Origin: Clostridiales bacterium UBA6981
GTDB lineage: Bacteria; Bacillota; Clostridia; Oscillospirales; Oscillospiraceae
DNA length: 31,963 bases
Reading direction: 5' to 3'
Assembly: GCA_002450075.1 (NCBI GenBank)
Contig: DJYJ01000030.1
Coordinates: forward strand, 1-31,963
The notes under the pieces were generated by a model, which was not told the DNA's origin, did no database searches, and worked only from the letters and a program-made list of their open reading frames with translations. Each line of letters begins with the position of its first letter. Within the stretch, counting starts at the first letter, position 1. A program made the translations under genes and the position numbers. Below are positions 30,430 to 31,963 of the stretch, piece after piece.

Positions 30430-31251
30430 ATGGCGAAAACAAAGGTTATTGCCGTCGCCAACCAAAAGGGCGGCGTCGGCAAAAGCACCAGCGTGTACTG
30501 CATCGGCGCAGGACTGGCACAGGACGGAAATAAGGTCTTGCTTTTGGATGTTGACCCGCAGGGCGATCTCACGAAGATGCTGGGAGAGCGCAAGCCCCAT
30601 GAGCGGTCCTTGACCCTCAGCAATGTTATGAACGACATTGTGGCGGGACAGGACAGCACGGAACACCCGGAGATCATGCACCATGACGAGGGCTTTGACT
30701 TCATCCCGGCAAACCGCACCCTTTCGGCGGTGGAGATCGGGCTGGTGAACACCATGAGCCGCGAGACAGTCTTGAAGCGGTATCTGGACAGCGTAAAAAA
30801 GGACTATGACTATGTGCTGCTGGATTGCCGCCCGTCCCTCGGTATGCTGGTCATCAACGCTCTGTCCGCTGCGGACTATGTTCTCATTCCTGTGCAGGCG
30901 GACTATTTGGCTGCCGAGGACATGGCGGAGCTGATCGGAACCGTGCAGAGCATCAAGCGGCAGATCAATCCCAAGCTGAAGATCGGCGGCGTGTTTTTCA
31001 CAATGGCGAATGAGACAAATTTCCGCAAGGACATTGTAAAGTCCGTCAAAGAGAACTACGGAAAGCGCCTGCCTGTCATGGCGGCAGTGATCCCGGCGAC
31101 TGTGCGGCTGGCGGAAGTCAGCACAGCCAACAAGAGCATTTTCCGACACAATCCCAAGGGACGGGCGGCAGACGCCTACCGCGAGCTGGTAAAGGAGGTG
31201 ACGGGCTTTGGGGAAAAGCAACGTAGCAAGTCTGCTGACCTCGGTAGATGA
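30430..31251 (+). CDS. parA: ParA/Soj-family partition ATPase
   Basis: A 273-residue ParA that positions DNA on the nucleoid by ATP-dependent binding. The deviant Walker A is ANQKGGVGKST (with the signature first lysine), Walker A' is LLLDVDPQGDLT, and Walker B is YVLLDCRPSLG. It ends ADAYRELVKEVTGFG. The ATG has TAAAGGAGG upstream. The gene overlaps the start of a parB-like gene, giving the usual parAB pair. On an integrative element it would stabilise the excised circular form. The 137 nt before it hold a weak hairpin and nothing else clear. Confidence 0.93.
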   Translation: MAKTKVIAVANQKGGVGKSTSVYCIGAGLAQDGNKVLLLDVDPQGDLTKMLGERKPHERSLTLSNVMNDIVAGQDSTEHPEIMHHDEGFDFIPANRTLSAVEIGLVNTMSRETVLKRYLDSVKKDYDYVLLDCRPSLGMLVINALSAADYVLIPVQADYLAAEDMAELIGTVQSIKRQINPKLKIGGVFFTMANETNFRKDIVKSVKENYGKRLPVMAAVIPATVRLAEVSTANKSIFRHNPKGRAADAYRELVKEVTGFGEKQRSKSADLGR

Positions 31252-31963
31252 GCTTTTCACCACGCAGGAGGAACGGGATGCCGCCAAGCGGGAAGCGGTT
31301 GTAGACATCCCGCTGGACGAGATTAGCGACTTTCCAAACCATCCCTTTAAGGTGCGTATGGACGAGGCCATGATGGAGATGGCAGACAGCATCAAGCGGT
31401 ACGGTGTTCTTGTTCCCGGCATGGTGCGCCCCAAGGAGGACGGCGGCTACGAGATGGTGGCAGGCCACCGGCGCAAGATGGGCAGCGAACTGGCACAAAA
31501 GCCCACCATGCCCTGCCTGGTGCGCAATCTGACCGACGATGAAGCTATCATTATCATGGTGGACAGCAACTTGCAGCGCGAAAGCATCCTCCCCTCGGAG
31601 AAAGCCTTTGCCTATAAGATGAGACTGGAAGCCATGAAGCGACAGGGGCAACGCACAGATTTGACTTCTGTGCCAGTGGCACAGAAGTCTACCTCACGCG
31701 CGGAACTCGGAAAAGCTGTGGGTGAAAGTCAAGACCAAGTGCGCCGCTATATCCGTCTGACTAACCTTATCCCGCCGCTGTTGGACATGGTGGACGAGGG
31801 CAAGATCGCCATGCGCCCCGCCGTGGAGCTGTCCTACCTGCCCGAAAACGAGCAGACCACGCTCCATGAAATGATGGAGCTGGAGGACTGCACACCGTCA
31901 CACGCCCAAACCATCAAAATGCGCCAATTCTCCGAGAACGGCAAGCTGACCGAGGAGGTCATC
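31208..31963 (+). CDS. parB: ParB/Spo0J-family protein, cut off by the window end
   Basis: 252 residues are visible and the frame is open at the edge. The start is TTG at 31208, with an almost perfect AAAGGAGGTGA 7 nt upstream, overlapping the end of parA by 44 nt. The N-terminal ParB/CTPase fold shows DIPLDEISDFPNHPFKV, GVLVPGMVRPKEDGGYEMVAGHRR (box I with GHRRKMGSELA) and DSNLQRESILPSEKAFAYKM (box II). The HTH is SRAELGKAVGESQDQVRRYI, followed by LIPPLLDMVDEGKIAMRPAVEL. It would bind a parS site and load on DNA with ParA. No parS-like palindrome is visible in the window. Confidence 0.92.
   Translation, partial: MGKSNVASLLTSVDELFTTQEERDAAKREAVVDIPLDEISDFPNHPFKVRMDEAMMEMADSIKRYGVLVPGMVRPKEDGGYEMVAGHRRKMGSELAQKPTMPCLVRNLTDDEAIIIMVDSNLQRESILPSEKAFAYKMRLEAMKRQGQRTDLTSVPVAQKSTSRAELGKAVGESQDQVRRYIRLTNLIPPLLDMVDEGKIAMRPAVELSYLPENEQTTLHEMMELEDCTPSHAQTIKMRQFSENGKLTEEVI

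Overview
The window reads as a chromosomal segment of a G+C-rich, spore-forming anaerobic Firmicute, most likely an Oscillospiraceae-type gut clostridium. The grounds are: a YpeB-like germination protein, strong AGGAGG-type ribosome binding sites with several TTG/GTG starts, consensus sigma-A promoters, a full feo ferrous-iron operon, oxygen-sensitive 2-hydroxyacyl-CoA dehydratase subunits, and a clostridial-type mobile element at the right end. The genus is inferred, not shown.

Layout. 1-2931: the 3' end of lepA faces a ypeB-like gene across a bidirectional terminator, then a glycosyltransferase. 3023-6521: an OmpR-type response regulator, a membrane histidine kinase and an HtrA-like serine protease in one operon, a plausible envelope-stress unit. 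6544-7347: a DUF4342 protein and a small CxxC protein on the minus strand. 7469-11081: a minus-strand iron operon (two FeoA proteins, FeoB, a Cys-rich FeoB-associated peptide, an HMA metal-binding protein). It starts from a perfect TTGACA-17-TATAAT promoter whose spacer is an inverted-repeat operator; two more copies of that operator lie downstream. 11133-12236: a glutathione peroxidase and an OhrR-like one-cysteine MarR regulator. 12266-12740: tRNA-Val(CAC), its terminator, and tandem repeats that keep an RNA-like fold through compensatory base changes. 12747-14921: two small unknown proteins and a D-2-hydroxyacid dehydrogenase-like protein. 14948-18024: two 2-hydroxyacyl-CoA dehydratase subunits and a small membrane protein, with no activator ATPase in view. 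18082-19400: a DUF4830 protein and a divergent RsuA-type pseudouridine synthase.

19487-26383 is a cell-wall and division block: a CdaR/PucR-type regulator, FtsE, FtsX, two tandem coiled-coil M23 proteins of EnvC/PcsB type, and an S41 (CtpA-like) protein that has lost its catalytic serine and lysine. FtsEX would gate the M23 hydrolases or activators, and the S41 protein probably acts as a binding protein. greA (from a perfect sigma-A promoter) and lysS follow.

From about 28440 the sequence changes character: it becomes richer in A+T and carries cargo typical of an integrative element. The last codons of lysS look imported, which suggests an attachment site inside the 3' end of lysS. The element carries a protein with five zinc ribbons and a possible nuclease-fold tail, a 49-residue protein, ParA, and a ParB that runs off the window. 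The most notable candidates are the S41 pseudoprotease, the iron operator placed inside the promoter spacer, the covarying repeat next to the tRNA, and the zinc-ribbon protein at the element boundary.
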